64,000 bases of DNA from Flavobacteriales bacterium (GTDB lineage: Bacteria > Bacteroidota > Bacteroidia > Flavobacteriales_D > Sanyastnellaceae). A program made the translations under genes and the position numbers. The notes below the pieces were generated by a model. The model was not told the origin of the DNA, did not search any database, and saw only the letters and a list, made by a program, of their open reading frames with translations. Location: contig JAKVAX010000002.1 in NCBI GenBank assembly GCA_022447625.1, positions 124,001 to 188,000 of the forward strand, given 5' to 3'. Positions 27,601-35,396 of the stretch are shown one piece after another. Position 1 is the stretch's first letter. Each line of letters opens with the position of its first letter.

Positions 27601-30600
27601 GGACCAATCTTGACTGACTTACCAGCAGGAGATTACGAAGCCACAGTAACCGATGGTTCTGGATGTTCAGTCGTGCTGCCTGTCATCACTTTGACCGAAG
27701 CTCCAGCCGTTGACATTACTGTAGATGTAACGCACGTTCAGTGTGCCGGAGACGCCAACGGCGCGATTGACTTAATGGTAAGCGGAGGAACGGGAGATCT
27801 AAGCATCTCTTGGGCAGGGCCAAACGGCTTCACTTCCAATCAAGAAGACATCGACAATGTCGAAGCAGGAACCTACGATTTGACAGTGACCGATGATCTG
27901 GGATGTACAGAAACACAATCGGTAACCATCGATGAGAACAGCCCAATCATGGTTGATTTCTCGCTGGCGCTTCCATTGTGTGCTGATGACTTGATCTCAA
28001 TTGACATTACCATCACTGGAGGTCAATCTCCTTATGATGTTTCATGGACAGGTCCTGATGGCTTTACGAGCACCGACGAAGATCTCATTGACGAAGCGCA
28101 GGGTGTTTATGACTTGACAGTGACTGACAACTTTGGGTGTATCTTCACAGCAAGCACAGACCTGACCGCACCAGCCCCATTGATGGCAACTGCGGACCGC
28201 ACTGAACTAGATTGTTCCGGAGATCCAATCGCGGCGATTGATCTGACAGTTTCAGGCGGGTTAGCTCCATACGACATTAGCTGGACAGGTCCGAACGGAT
28301 TCAACAGTACAGACGAAGACATTGACAACCTCGAGGCAGGAACCTACGAAGTAACCATTCTTGACGATTTTGGTTGTGAATTGATTCAATCGTTTGAGTT
28401 CGTTCAGCCGATATCCCTGGATGTAGATGTCAGCGTAACTGACCCTTTGTGTTTTGGAGACAACACAGGAGCCATTGACATTGAAATCTCAGGTGGTACA
28501 GGGCCATACTTCGTGACGTGGACAGGTCCGAACGCATTCAATTCTGCCGCAGAAGACATTTCAAATCTTGAGGCAGGTAGCTATGATTTAGTCATCGTTG
28601 ATTCTGGAAACTGTGATGCCAATTTGACGATTGATGTGGTTGCTCCAGATGAGATTCAGGTTGATGCGACCATCATGAATGTATTGTGTGGCGGAGGAGC
28701 AACGGGAGCCATTGAAATTGATATCACTGGAGGAGTAGAACCATACGTAACAGTTTGGACAGCCCCTGGAATCAATTCCCTAGCAGAAGACCTATTTGAT
28801 TTGGAAGCGGGCAGCTACCAGCTAGACTTGGTTGACAGCCAAGGTTGTTTGTTCTCTGCAAGCTATGATGTTTCAGAAGAGTCACCAATTACCATTGACC
28901 TCAATACAGAAGACTCAACTTGTGGTGACAACTCAGGAAGTGCTGAAGCAACAGCAACAGGCGGAGTTGATCCAATCACTCTTGAGTGGTTTGACGAGAA
29001 TATGATCGCCATAGGAAATGGAGGAACCATTTCAGATCTAGCAGCAGGCAATTACTTTGTCACTGCGACTGATGACAATGGCTGTTTCTTAACCCAAGGA
29101 TTTACAATTAGCGATAGCGACGCCGTTCAGCTTGATAGTGACTCAACAGACCCGTTGTGTAACGGTGATACGAATGGAGCGATTGATCTAACGATCACAG
29201 GAGGAACGGGTAACATCACCCTTGGGTGGGTTGGCCCTAACGGATTCGTTTCAGACCAAGAAGACATAGCAGACCTTGAAGCTGGTGATTACACGGTAAC
29301 GGTAGTTGACGAACTCGGGTGTCAATCTTCGCTCTTGGTGACCTTGTCTGAGCCTGAAACCCTTGTGCTAACAGCTTCTACTGTGCCCGTTTCTTGTGGT
29401 TCAACTGACAATGGAAGCATTGATTTGACGATTACCGAAGGAACACCTGATTACACTATTTCATGGGTTGGTCCTAACGGATTCGTTTCAGACCAAGAAG
29501 ATTTGACAGGCCTCGAAGCAGGGATTTATGATCTACAGGTGGAAGACTTCAACGGATGTACTGAGGTGCTTTCGGTTGAGGTTATTCAAACCACTAGCGT
29601 GGAAGCAGGTTTTGTTGTTACTAACATTACTTGTGCCGGTGATAATGACGGTTCAATCTCAACCTCGATTACAAGTGGGGAATCACCTTTCGATTTCGTG
29701 TGGTCTGGTCCTGATGGATTCACAAACACCAATAGTGACATTGCCTTGCTTGAGCCAGGTGATTACAACCTTGTGATAATGGATGCCATTGGTTGTATCC
29801 TAGACACAACCTTGACTGTTACTGAGAACCCAGTGGTCACGATTGATGTGATTGCGGTTCAACCGAACTGTCTGGCAAACGACGGAGCTCTCGAAGCCGT
29901 GGTTAGCGGCGGACAAGTGGCTGATGATTACACATACTTCTGGTATGACCTCAACAATGGGAATGCCCTTATTGGCACCGAAGCTCTTCTAGAAGACATT
30001 CCTTCTGGCGGCTACTTCCTAGAAGTTTTTGATGATTTGGGTTGTTCCGCTAACGCGGAAATCACACTGGCAGATAACGCTGGTGAACTTGAAGCAGACA
30101 TTACGACTCCGCTGTGTTTCGGAGATGAAAATGGAGCAATTGATCTCACATTAGTGGGAGCTACAGCGCCATTCACCTACAGTTGGGCTGGCCCGAATGG
30201 CTTCACTTCAGATCAAGAAGACATCGCTGATTTGGAGGCCGGTGATTACGCGATTGAAGTAATAGATGACCTCGGCTGTTTGTTGGCAAGTACGTTCACG
30301 ATTGACCAACCAGATTCGTTGATCACCACCCTTGTGGAAGGCGACCTACTGTGTGCTGACGGCAACACCGGGACGATTCTCGCCGCGATCGATGGCGGTA
30401 CACAGCCATACACGACCAACTGGACGAGCGACAATGGTTTCACATCTACCGAGCAAAGCTTGAGTGATCTCGCTCCGGGCTGTTACTTCCTTGAAGTCAT
30501 TGACGATAACGGTTGTGTTGCTCAAGACACAGCATGTGTGGAAGCACCGGAAGCGCTGCTTCTTGACGCCATCCTCACAGACATTGCCTGTTTCGGAGAT

Positions 30601-32256
30601 TCAACGGGGTCAATTGAGATCACAGCAGCAGGAGGCGCAGGTGGGTTCACTTATGATTGGACAGGCCCAGGTGACTTTGTTTCTTCGGATGAAGACTTAT
30701 TCAATGTACCAGCAGGAGGATATGAACTGACCATAACAGACGTGAATTTCTGTACCCTTGACACCTTGTTCGTGCTGGCACAGAATCCGCAGATTGTCTT
30801 TAACGTTGATACAATCTTACCGAGCTGTCCAGGGTTTAATGATGGTTCAATCACGGTCACACCTTCTGGAGGAATCGCGCCTTATGATGTGGCTTGGTAC
30901 GAAAACGATATTCCTGTAGCTACGGGAGAAACCTATGACAATCTCGCTGCTGGCGAATACCATGTGGCTGTCTCTGACGCCTTTGGTTGTGTTGTAAGCG
31001 AGACGATTACACTCGTAGATCCGGAACCATTTGAACTCGACACGGTACTGACTGATATTTCTTGCTTCGGTGAGGCAGACGGTTCGATAGAGATCTTGAT
31101 TGCTGGAGGCGAAGCGCCATACAGCACCTTCTGGATTGGACCTAACGGGTTCTCAAGCACCCAAGAAGACATTTTCAACCTTGAATTAGGCACCTACGAG
31201 TTGACACTCGGTGACGCCAATGGATGTGTTCAAGTATTCAGTTTCGACATCAACGAGCCGGAAGAACTGACCATTTCCCTCGACGAAATCAACAACACAA
31301 GCTGTCTGAATTCTTCTGATGGATCCATCGAGATCACCATAGAAGGAGGAACACCTGAGTTCACCTTCGCTTGGGAAGACGACGAGGCGAATAGCTTTGA
31401 CACGGAAGACTTACTAGACATTCCTGTAGGGAACTACAACGTGGTGGTAACAGACGCCAACGGCTGTGAAGTTTCCGTCGAAGATATCCCTGTAGGGTTC
31501 TCTGGAGATGTTACTGCAGAAGCAGGGCCTGACGCAGCACACTGTTTCGGAATCGAGACGAATCTAATTGGCACCAACACAGGTGGTGATGGATCATTCT
31601 GGGCAGACAGCCTAGGTACACAGATTGAAACTGGCGATCTTCTAGACATCTTCCTCGACCCTGGAGTGTATGAGTTCATTTATGTAGCTCAAGACGGTGA
31701 TTGCATCTCACAAGACACTGTTTTGGTGACCATCTATGACCTTCCACTTGCAGATGCAGGGCTAGACCAGGAAGTATACTTCGAAGAGCAAGCAACGCTC
31801 GGAGGTAACCCAGCTGCAGATGAAGAAAACGTGATTGTCTGGACACCATCAGACCTATTATTAGGAGACGACGTACCAAACCCAACTACCGTGGACATGA
31901 CGGAGAACGCCATTTTCGTGATGGAGGTGACCGACTTGAATGGATGTGTAAACATGGATTCTGTGATGGTGAGTGTGATTCCTGAACTAGACGTTCCTTC
32001 TGGATTCACACCAAATGGAGACAACATGAACGATTTCTGGGCGCTTGGAAACAACTTGTTCTACCCTTCACTAAACGTGGAGGTTTACAACCGTTGGGGA
32101 GACCTCTTATTCAGGGATGATCGCGGCTATGGGAACGCCTGGGATGGAACCTTTAACGGAAACCCTCTGCCGATTGGCACGTACTACTACGTGATAACCA
32201 TCGATGAGCCAGAGTTCAAGACAACATTGACTGGACCTGTAACCATACTGCGATGA
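24640..32256 (+). CDS. Giant SprB-repeat surface adhesin with T9SS type-B (CHU_C) domain
   Basis: A 2538-residue surface protein of the SprB type. No in-frame ATG precedes the signal peptide STFRLFFFVGFCLLASVASSQ, so a TTG start at 24640 is the best choice. Residues about 23-235 are a unique N-terminal domain. From about 245 to 2285 there are about 26 SprB repeats of roughly 75-80 residues, each with an opening Cys block (such as SCNGADDG), a GG-x-x-PY step, a SWTGPNGF-like step and a second Cys near its end (DDNGCQ). An Ig-like domain and a CHU_C domain (GFTPNGDNMNDFWALG) end the protein. In F. johnsoniae SprB is the mobile gliding adhesin carried along the surface. The SprF-like gene follows with a four-base overlap. 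Confidence 0.9.
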   Translation: MISTFRLFFFVGFCLLASVASSQYSWVGGNGSWNDPLHWSSSEGAGGIGLPAATDYVVIPSNAQITIDGSAQCADLISEGNAQVQLTGNGTLNVSGDLIGNNLVISIPQVTFSSGSHQIDLYQAQATNFHFNNGCEALLLKTIHTDGTVSGDECLFHLNGRGVICDRFLFSDARAELDVASGKIYVNEQLEVNTAVEVDEFEPSIWPNDEATINPGALTVNVARTATCGTGPGQTPFTITASVATNYNGEDISCNGAEDGEATVSVVGGVGPFSFQWIGGDSPGFLQSYTGLGAGTYTVLVTDQGQGITCVDNVQLTEPPPLTVFDFIYTPPSCAGNCDGSGTPIVIGGIAPYNFDWGNGETAQTAFALCEGNNTLEFTDLNGCAFDTSFVVEVVPIYANLDITNVLCNGTSTGEATANPEGGTGGPYQIDWSTGDDGNTIIGLDADSYTVTITDIGGCSYDTAFVINEEPPVTITLDNSNDPSCDGGDDGTIDISINGGLAPYDTDWTGPNGFVSADEDLITLEAGTYDLTVIDQNGCQALLSVTLDNPDAIVVDEDIEDIDCFGDANGSIEIAISGGLSNYTTAWTGPNGFTSGDEDISNLENGVYDLVVTDDNDCQAFFSYNITSPFPIDVDEAITPISCNGADDGQIDITISGGSNPFDADWTGPGEFNATGTSISGLEPGTYDLVVTDDNGCQAFFSYELLEPDPLVFIVFITPISCNGADDATITVNVVGGTAPYDFSWIGPNGFVSTDQNLIDLGPGTYDLVVTDDAGCQGFTTAVIAEPDPITLIPDITDLSCGGAGDGEIDLSILGGTPDYDVDWTGPNGFTSTDEDITNLEAGDYDVVVTDVEGCQVLATYTVSELPPIVLTLDVTPISCNAADDAAIDLSIAGGQPPYDVSWVGPNLFISTMEDISGLEPGFYNVLVVDQNGCFTESSVEITEPDAIDVTVDSIDPECNSEATGAITLTINGGVDPVTVSWDSGDVGPILTDLPAGDYEATVTDGSGCSVVLPVITLTEAPAVDITVDVTHVQCAGDANGAIDLMVSGGTGDLSISWAGPNGFTSNQEDIDNVEAGTYDLTVTDDLGCTETQSVTIDENSPIMVDFSLALPLCADDLISIDITITGGQSPYDVSWTGPDGFTSTDEDLIDEAQGVYDLTVTDNFGCIFTASTDLTAPAPLMATADRTELDCSGDPIAAIDLTVSGGLAPYDISWTGPNGFNSTDEDIDNLEAGTYEVTILDDFGCELIQSFEFVQPISLDVDVSVTDPLCFGDNTGAIDIEISGGTGPYFVTWTGPNAFNSAAEDISNLEAGSYDLVIVDSGNCDANLTIDVVAPDEIQVDATIMNVLCGGGATGAIEIDITGGVEPYVTVWTAPGINSLAEDLFDLEAGSYQLDLVDSQGCLFSASYDVSEESPITIDLNTEDSTCGDNSGSAEATATGGVDPITLEWFDENMIAIGNGGTISDLAAGNYFVTATDDNGCFLTQGFTISDSDAVQLDSDSTDPLCNGDTNGAIDLTITGGTGNITLGWVGPNGFVSDQEDIADLEAGDYTVTVVDELGCQSSLLVTLSEPETLVLTASTVPVSCGSTDNGSIDLTITEGTPDYTISWVGPNGFVSDQEDLTGLEAGIYDLQVEDFNGCTEVLSVEVIQTTSVEAGFVVTNITCAGDNDGSISTSITSGESPFDFVWSGPDGFTNTNSDIALLEPGDYNLVIMDAIGCILDTTLTVTENPVVTIDVIAVQPNCLANDGALEAVVSGGQVADDYTYFWYDLNNGNALIGTEALLEDIPSGGYFLEVFDDLGCSANAEITLADNAGELEADITTPLCFGDENGAIDLTLVGATAPFTYSWAGPNGFTSDQEDIADLEAGDYAIEVIDDLGCLLASTFTIDQPDSLITTLVEGDLLCADGNTGTILAAIDGGTQPYTTNWTSDNGFTSTEQSLSDLAPGCYFLEVIDDNGCVAQDTACVEAPEALLLDAILTDIACFGDSTGSIEITAAGGAGGFTYDWTGPGDFVSSDEDLFNVPAGGYELTITDVNFCTLDTLFVLAQNPQIVFNVDTILPSCPGFNDGSITVTPSGGIAPYDVAWYENDIPVATGETYDNLAAGEYHVAVSDAFGCVVSETITLVDPEPFELDTVLTDISCFGEADGSIEILIAGGEAPYSTFWIGPNGFSSTQEDIFNLELGTYELTLGDANGCVQVFSFDINEPEELTISLDEINNTSCLNSSDGSIEITIEGGTPEFTFAWEDDEANSFDTEDLLDIPVGNYNVVVTDANGCEVSVEDIPVGFSGDVTAEAGPDAAHCFGIETNLIGTNTGGDGSFWADSLGTQIETGDLLDIFLDPGVYEFIYVAQDGDCISQDTVLVTIYDLPLADAGLDQEVYFEEQATLGGNPAADEENVIVWTPSDLLLGDDVPNPTTVDMTENAIFVMEVTDLNGCVNMDSVMVSVIPELDVPSGFTPNGDNMNDFWALGNNLFYPSLNVEVYNRWGDLLFRDDRGYGNAWDGTFNGNPLPIGTYYYVITIDEPEFKTTLTGPVTILR
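25380..31480 (+). repeat. Coding tandem repeats, about 26 units of about 235 bp
   Basis: The DNA of the giant adhesin is made of diverged direct repeats of roughly 225-240 bp, seen in the recurring coding steps for WTGPNGF and for the flanking cysteine blocks. Units differ at many silent positions, so this is an old, diverged array, although nearby units share longer identical stretches. It has no spacers and is not a CRISPR array. Confidence 0.85.
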
Positions 32257-33155
32257 GGACGAAGACTCTACATATCATGATCGCCGTGCTGTTTTCCGCG
32301 CTAGTGGGAAAAATCAACGCGCAACAATTGCCGCAGTTGAGCATGTACCTTGACAACGCCTTCGTGCTGAACCCAGCAGTAGCAGGTAGCAATGATTATT
32401 TCGATGTCAAAGGAATGAACCGCAGCCAATGGGCCGGCATTACCGACGCACCGAGAACGTTCACATTGTCACTGCAGGGCCCTCTCAAGAACCCACACAT
32501 TGGCTTAGGAGGACACCTATTCACGGATAATGTTGGACCAACGCGCAGAACAGGAATTCAGCTGACTTACGCGTGGCATTTCTTTTTGAACGAAGACATG
32601 CGTCTGGGCCTAGGACTTTCTGCTGGCGCGATACAATTCGCAATTGACGGAAGTAAAATCACACTGGCCGAAGAAGGCGACCCAGCGCTATTTGGGGAGT
32701 TGAGATCGGAAATGGTCGTAGATGCCACCTTCGGTGCGATGCTGTATACAGACAAGTATTTCATTGGGTTCTCCTTGCCACAGTTATTGCAGAATCAAAT
32801 GAACCTCTACGATAGCCAGCAACAAGCGAGTAACCGTTTGGAAGACCACTACTTTGTGATGGGGGGGTACCGCTATACCTTCAGTGATGATTGGATGGTG
32901 GAACCTTCGTTCCTTGTCAAGTATGTGAACCCAACCCCTTTGAAGTGGGAAATCTCAACGAGGGCATGGTATCAGAACATGGTATTTGCTGGTTTGAGTT
33001 ACCGAAGCAATGACGCGTTGGTAGCCATGGCCGGTTATCAATACATGGAAAGCGTTTCGATCGCATATGCCTATGATATAACGACTTCAGGTCTGCGTGA
33101 GCACACAACCGGCACCCACGAGATTTTGATCGGGTTCCGTTTTAATCAGCGTTAG
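32253..33155 (+). CDS. PorP/SprF family type IX secretion outer-membrane protein (second copy)
   Basis: A 300-residue outer-membrane barrel with signal peptide RTKTLHIMIAVLFSALVGKINAQ. Family blocks are QLSMYLDNAFVLNPAVAGS, RSQWAGITDAPRT and the closing strand with SIAYAYDITTSGL. It overlaps the stop of the giant adhesin by four bases (ATGA), the arrangement known for sprB-sprF, so it is the likely dedicated secretion or anchoring partner of that adhesin. It resembles the copy at 23644 in layout but the two are clearly diverged. The 3' end overlaps the convergent zinc-ribbon gene by 14 bases. Confidence 0.9.
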   Translation: MRTKTLHIMIAVLFSALVGKINAQQLPQLSMYLDNAFVLNPAVAGSNDYFDVKGMNRSQWAGITDAPRTFTLSLQGPLKNPHIGLGGHLFTDNVGPTRRTGIQLTYAWHFFLNEDMRLGLGLSAGAIQFAIDGSKITLAEEGDPALFGELRSEMVVDATFGAMLYTDKYFIGFSLPQLLQNQMNLYDSQQQASNRLEDHYFVMGGYRYTFSDDWMVEPSFLVKYVNPTPLKWEISTRAWYQNMVFAGLSYRSNDALVAMAGYQYMESVSIAYAYDITTSGLREHTTGTHEILIGFRFNQR

Positions 33156-33390
33156 CGGCCGCTACTTGTTCGTCTAAGGCTTCAGAGACACCTCCAAAAG
33201 CCTGATGATGAAGCGTACAATACCATTGATCGCGATCTAGGCTGACCACTGACCCCCCGTAGTGTACTTTACCCGCTTTTACTTCTTTTTCTGCTCTTCG
33301 TGAGAGACTGCCATAAAGCACAGGAATCACATGTGCTTCAGATTGACAATGAGGACAGCTCTTTCTGCGAACATCCCAAGGGAAAATCAT
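33142..33390 (-). CDS. Small zinc-ribbon protein
   Basis: An 82-residue cytoplasmic protein beginning MIFPWDVRRKSCPHC. The frame stays open further upstream, but that extension overlaps the divergent MmcQ gene and lacks family character, so the ATG at 33390 is chosen. A zinc ribbon is suggested by CPHC near residue 12 and a second half in WYCTLHHQAF, where C-x2-H replaces the usual C-x2-C. The central motif with VPVLYG, KVHYGGSVV and the D-x-x-WYC step resembles small bacterial zinc-ribbon proteins of unknown role. It shares a 64-base divergent promoter region with the MmcQ/YjbR gene. Confidence 0.7.
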   Translation of the reverse strand: MIFPWDVRRKSCPHCQSEAHVIPVLYGSLSRRAEKEVKAGKVHYGGSVVSLDRDQWYCTLHHQAFGGVSEALDEQVAAANAD

Positions 33391-33454
33391 GTAGAAGACT
33401 TTTATCAAGTTTATTGCATCTTCGAACTGATATCCAGTAATCCGAAGAAAGGTT

Positions 33455-33805
33455 ATGAACATCGAAACGTTTCGCGAATTCTGTTTGAAGCTTCCTGCTG
33501 TCACAGAGTCCTTCCCATTTGACAATAAAACCTTGGTTTTCAAGGTGGCGGGCAAGATGTTCGCCTTATGTGACGTTGATAGTTTTGAAGGGGTGAACCT
33601 GAAATGCGATCCAGACATGGCGCTCGAGTTAAGAGAAACCTATTCCGCCGTTAGGCCAGGTTATCATATGAGCAAGAAGCACTGGAATACCGTTAATATG
33701 GACGGCTCTATCCCGCCTAAACTATTTCAAGAATGGGTACTCAACAGTTATCATTTGGTCATCAAGGGATTGACAAAAAAACAGCGGATGGACGCCGGGA
33801 TCTGA
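33455..33805 (+). CDS. MmcQ/YjbR family protein
   Basis: A 116-residue protein that covers the full MmcQ/YjbR fold. It starts MNIETFREFCLKLPAVTESFPF and carries the family's FKVAGKMFAL, NLKCDPDMALELRE, PGYHMSKKHWNTV and LIKGLTKKQR-like blocks (here HLVIKGLTKKQRM). The fold resembles a double-wing DNA-binding domain, and homologues are described as DNA-binding, but no regulatory target is known. It is divergent from the zinc-ribbon gene and is followed after 41 bases by an acidic-linker protein gene with its own candidate promoter. Confidence 0.9.
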   Translation: MNIETFREFCLKLPAVTESFPFDNKTLVFKVAGKMFALCDVDSFEGVNLKCDPDMALELRETYSAVRPGYHMSKKHWNTVNMDGSIPPKLFQEWVLNSYHLVIKGLTKKQRMDAGI

Positions 33806-33824
33806 AAGTTTGTAATGAACCCAC

Positions 33825-33832
33825 TACTTTTG
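33825..33832 (+). promoter_or_regulatory. Candidate -7 promoter box
   Basis: TACTTTTG matches the TAnnTTTG consensus exactly and lies 14 bases before the ATG at 33847. This supports 33847, not an upstream start, as the beginning of the next gene. A TTTG at 33809-33812 is too close to be a standard -33 element. Confidence 0.45.
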
Positions 33833-33846
33833 CATCAGATAAGCCC

Positions 33847-34707
33847 ATGCAATACACGCTGAAGCACATAGCAGAAATGTTGGCCAAGAACCTTGGACGA
33901 CTCGAGAAAGGAGAGCTCAAATTCGAAGATGTTCACAGTCTAACCGAACAGTCTCGTGAGTTGTATGAAGGGCTGATTGCTTTGCGTTACGCTATCGCGG
34001 AAAAGGGATTGAAGCCTCATGACAACACGCCATTCCGCATTCATCCAGGACAAACCTCTCTCATTGATGCCATTGATGAGGTGGTGGCTGAGACGAACCA
34101 AAAGAATGATCTGTTTTCTTCGATGTTGTTTGATCAAACCGAAAAGGAAAAGGAAAAGCAAAAGGAAGAAGAATTAAAGTCAGAGGGAGAATCTGAGAGG
34201 GACGCATCTTTGCGTCCGGAAGACGTGCCCGTAGATGAGAACAACGCGGATGCTGAATCAACCCCAGAGGTTCATGAGGTGATGATTCAGCCTGTTGGTG
34301 CTGTGGAAGAGATAGAGGAAGAATTAGAAGAAGAAATAGAAGGAGAATTGGAGAGGGACGCATCCTTGCGTCCGGAAGACGAGGCCGAAGAGGGTGCACA
34401 TGTGCACCCGGAGGAAATATCAGAACCTGACCCGAATGATGGTTCTCTAGCCGCAAAGCTGAGTCGCTCTCCAATTGATGACCTTCGGAAGGCGATTGGC
34501 TTGAACCAGAAGTTCCAGTTCATTCGCGAGCTGTTTGATGGAGAAGCTTCTTCGTATGACGCCTTTATTGACGGTGTGAATGGCTCAAACTCACTTGAGG
34601 AGGCGATGTCGTTGGTGAATGATCAAGTGCCACAGTTGACGTCGAAAGAAGAAGGGGATGAGGTGGTTGAAGTCTTCATGGACTTGATCGAACGCCGCTT
34701 CCTATGA
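33847..34707 (+). CDS. Uncharacterised protein with long acidic linker
   Basis: A 286-residue protein with no named family recognised. The N-terminal helical domain (about 1-95, MQYTLKHIAEMLAKNLG) and the C-terminal helical domain (about 205-286, with SPIDDLRKAIGLNQKFQFIR) look like ordered segments often seen in Bacteroidota. Between them lies a Glu/Asp-rich low-complexity linker containing the peptide ERDASLRPED twice and GAHVHPEE once. At the DNA level those peptides are encoded by palindromic repeats. The reading from 33733 is rejected because it overlaps the MmcQ gene and a candidate promoter lies just before 33847. rsmI overlaps its stop by four bases. Confidence 0.75.
   Translation: MQYTLKHIAEMLAKNLGRLEKGELKFEDVHSLTEQSRELYEGLIALRYAIAEKGLKPHDNTPFRIHPGQTSLIDAIDEVVAETNQKNDLFSSMLFDQTEKEKEKQKEEELKSEGESERDASLRPEDVPVDENNADAESTPEVHEVMIQPVGAVEEIEEELEEEIEGELERDASLRPEDEAEEGAHVHPEEISEPDPNDGSLAAKLSRSPIDDLRKAIGLNQKFQFIRELFDGEASSYDAFIDGVNGSNSLEEAMSLVNDQVPQLTSKEEGDEVVEVFMDLIERRFL
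34195..34225 (+). repeat. Palindromic coding repeat, copy 1
   Basis: A 31-base unit with an internal hairpin: 7-bp stem GGACGCA/TGCGTCC around the loop TCTT (stem and loop 34200-34217). It encodes ERDASLRPED-type sequence in the acidic linker. Copy 2 at 34351 differs at one base. Confidence 0.8.
34351..34381 (+). repeat. Palindromic coding repeat, copy 2
   Basis: Identical to copy 1 except at one loop base: stem GGACGCA/TGCGTCC around TCCT at 34356-34373. The similarity extends some ten bases further upstream with a couple of changes. It encodes the same peptide in the same frame. Confidence 0.8.
34392..34409 (+). repeat. Perfect 18-bp palindrome in the acidic linker
   Basis: GGGTGCACATGTGCACCC is a perfect palindrome just 10 bases after copy 2 of the repeat. 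It has the same layout, a GAGGG opening and a CCGGA-type exit, but a different core. It encodes GAHVHPE. Confidence 0.75.
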
Positions 34708-35396
34708 GCAAGTTGTGCCTCGTTCCGACTCCGATCGGGAACCTTGAAGATATCACTTACCGCGCAGTGCGGATCCTAAATGAAGTTGATTTAATTCTCG
34801 CTGAGGATACACGCACGAGCTCAAAGCTTCTGCGCCATTATGCCATCGAGACGCCCATGCGCTCGTTCCATGCGCACAATGAACATAAAACTGTAGACCG
34901 CATTCTTGAAGAGTTGGAGGCAGGGCACACCTACGCCCAAATCTCAGATGCTGGAAGTCCGGGAATCAGTGACCCAGGGTTCTTATTGGTTCGCGGCTGC
35001 ATTGAACGAGGAATAGAGGTAGAATCACTGCCGGGCCCAACCGCGGTCATTCCTGCGCTTGTCTTGAGCGGGATGTCTTTAGACCGTTTCATATACGAAG
35101 GATTCCTGCCGCAAAAGAAAGGACGTCAAACCAGGGTCAAGGCCATTGCTCAACACGACGCAACAACAGTGATGTACGAATCACCGCACCGAATTGTCAA
35201 GTTGCTTACTCAGCTTATAGGAGAATGTGGCGAAGAACGTCTGGTATCAGCAAGTCGAGAGATCACCAAGCTCCATGAAGAGACGGTTAGAGGCTCTTTG
35301 GCTGAGGTAAAAGCTCATTTCGAGACCCACGCGCCTAAAGGCGAGTTTGTGGTCGTATTTCAAGGCTTAAGTGCCGCTCAGAAGAGCAATCGATGA
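34704..35396 (+). CDS. rsmI: 16S rRNA (cytidine(1402)-2'-O)-methyltransferase RsmI
   Basis: A 230-residue SAM-dependent methyltransferase of the tetrapyrrole-methylase fold. It starts MSKLCLVPTPIGNLEDIT, continues with LAEDTRTSSKLLRHY, and carries QISDAGSPGISDPG and the SLPGPTAVIPALVLSG segment, all typical of RsmI. It methylates the 2'-OH of C1402 in the decoding centre of 16S rRNA together with RsmH. The length is at the short end of the family because the C-terminal extra domain is absent, as is common in Bacteroidota. The start overlaps the upstream gene by four bases; the 3' end overlaps convergent radA by 19 bases. Confidence 0.93.
   Translation: MSKLCLVPTPIGNLEDITYRAVRILNEVDLILAEDTRTSSKLLRHYAIETPMRSFHAHNEHKTVDRILEELEAGHTYAQISDAGSPGISDPGFLLVRGCIERGIEVESLPGPTAVIPALVLSGMSLDRFIYEGFLPQKKGRQTRVKAIAQHDATTVMYESPHRIVKLLTQLIGECGEERLVSASREITKLHEETVRGSLAEVKAHFETHAPKGEFVVVFQGLSAAQKSNR

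Noticed and set aside
25380-31480. Regular repeats that might suggest a CRISPR or satellite array
   Set aside because: The period is about 235 bp, the frame is open throughout, and the units encode SprB repeats. There are no short identical repeats with unique spacers.
33391-33618. A longer form of the zinc-ribbon protein
   Set aside because: The upstream part of the frame is antisense to the well-supported MmcQ/YjbR gene and shows no protein-family features.
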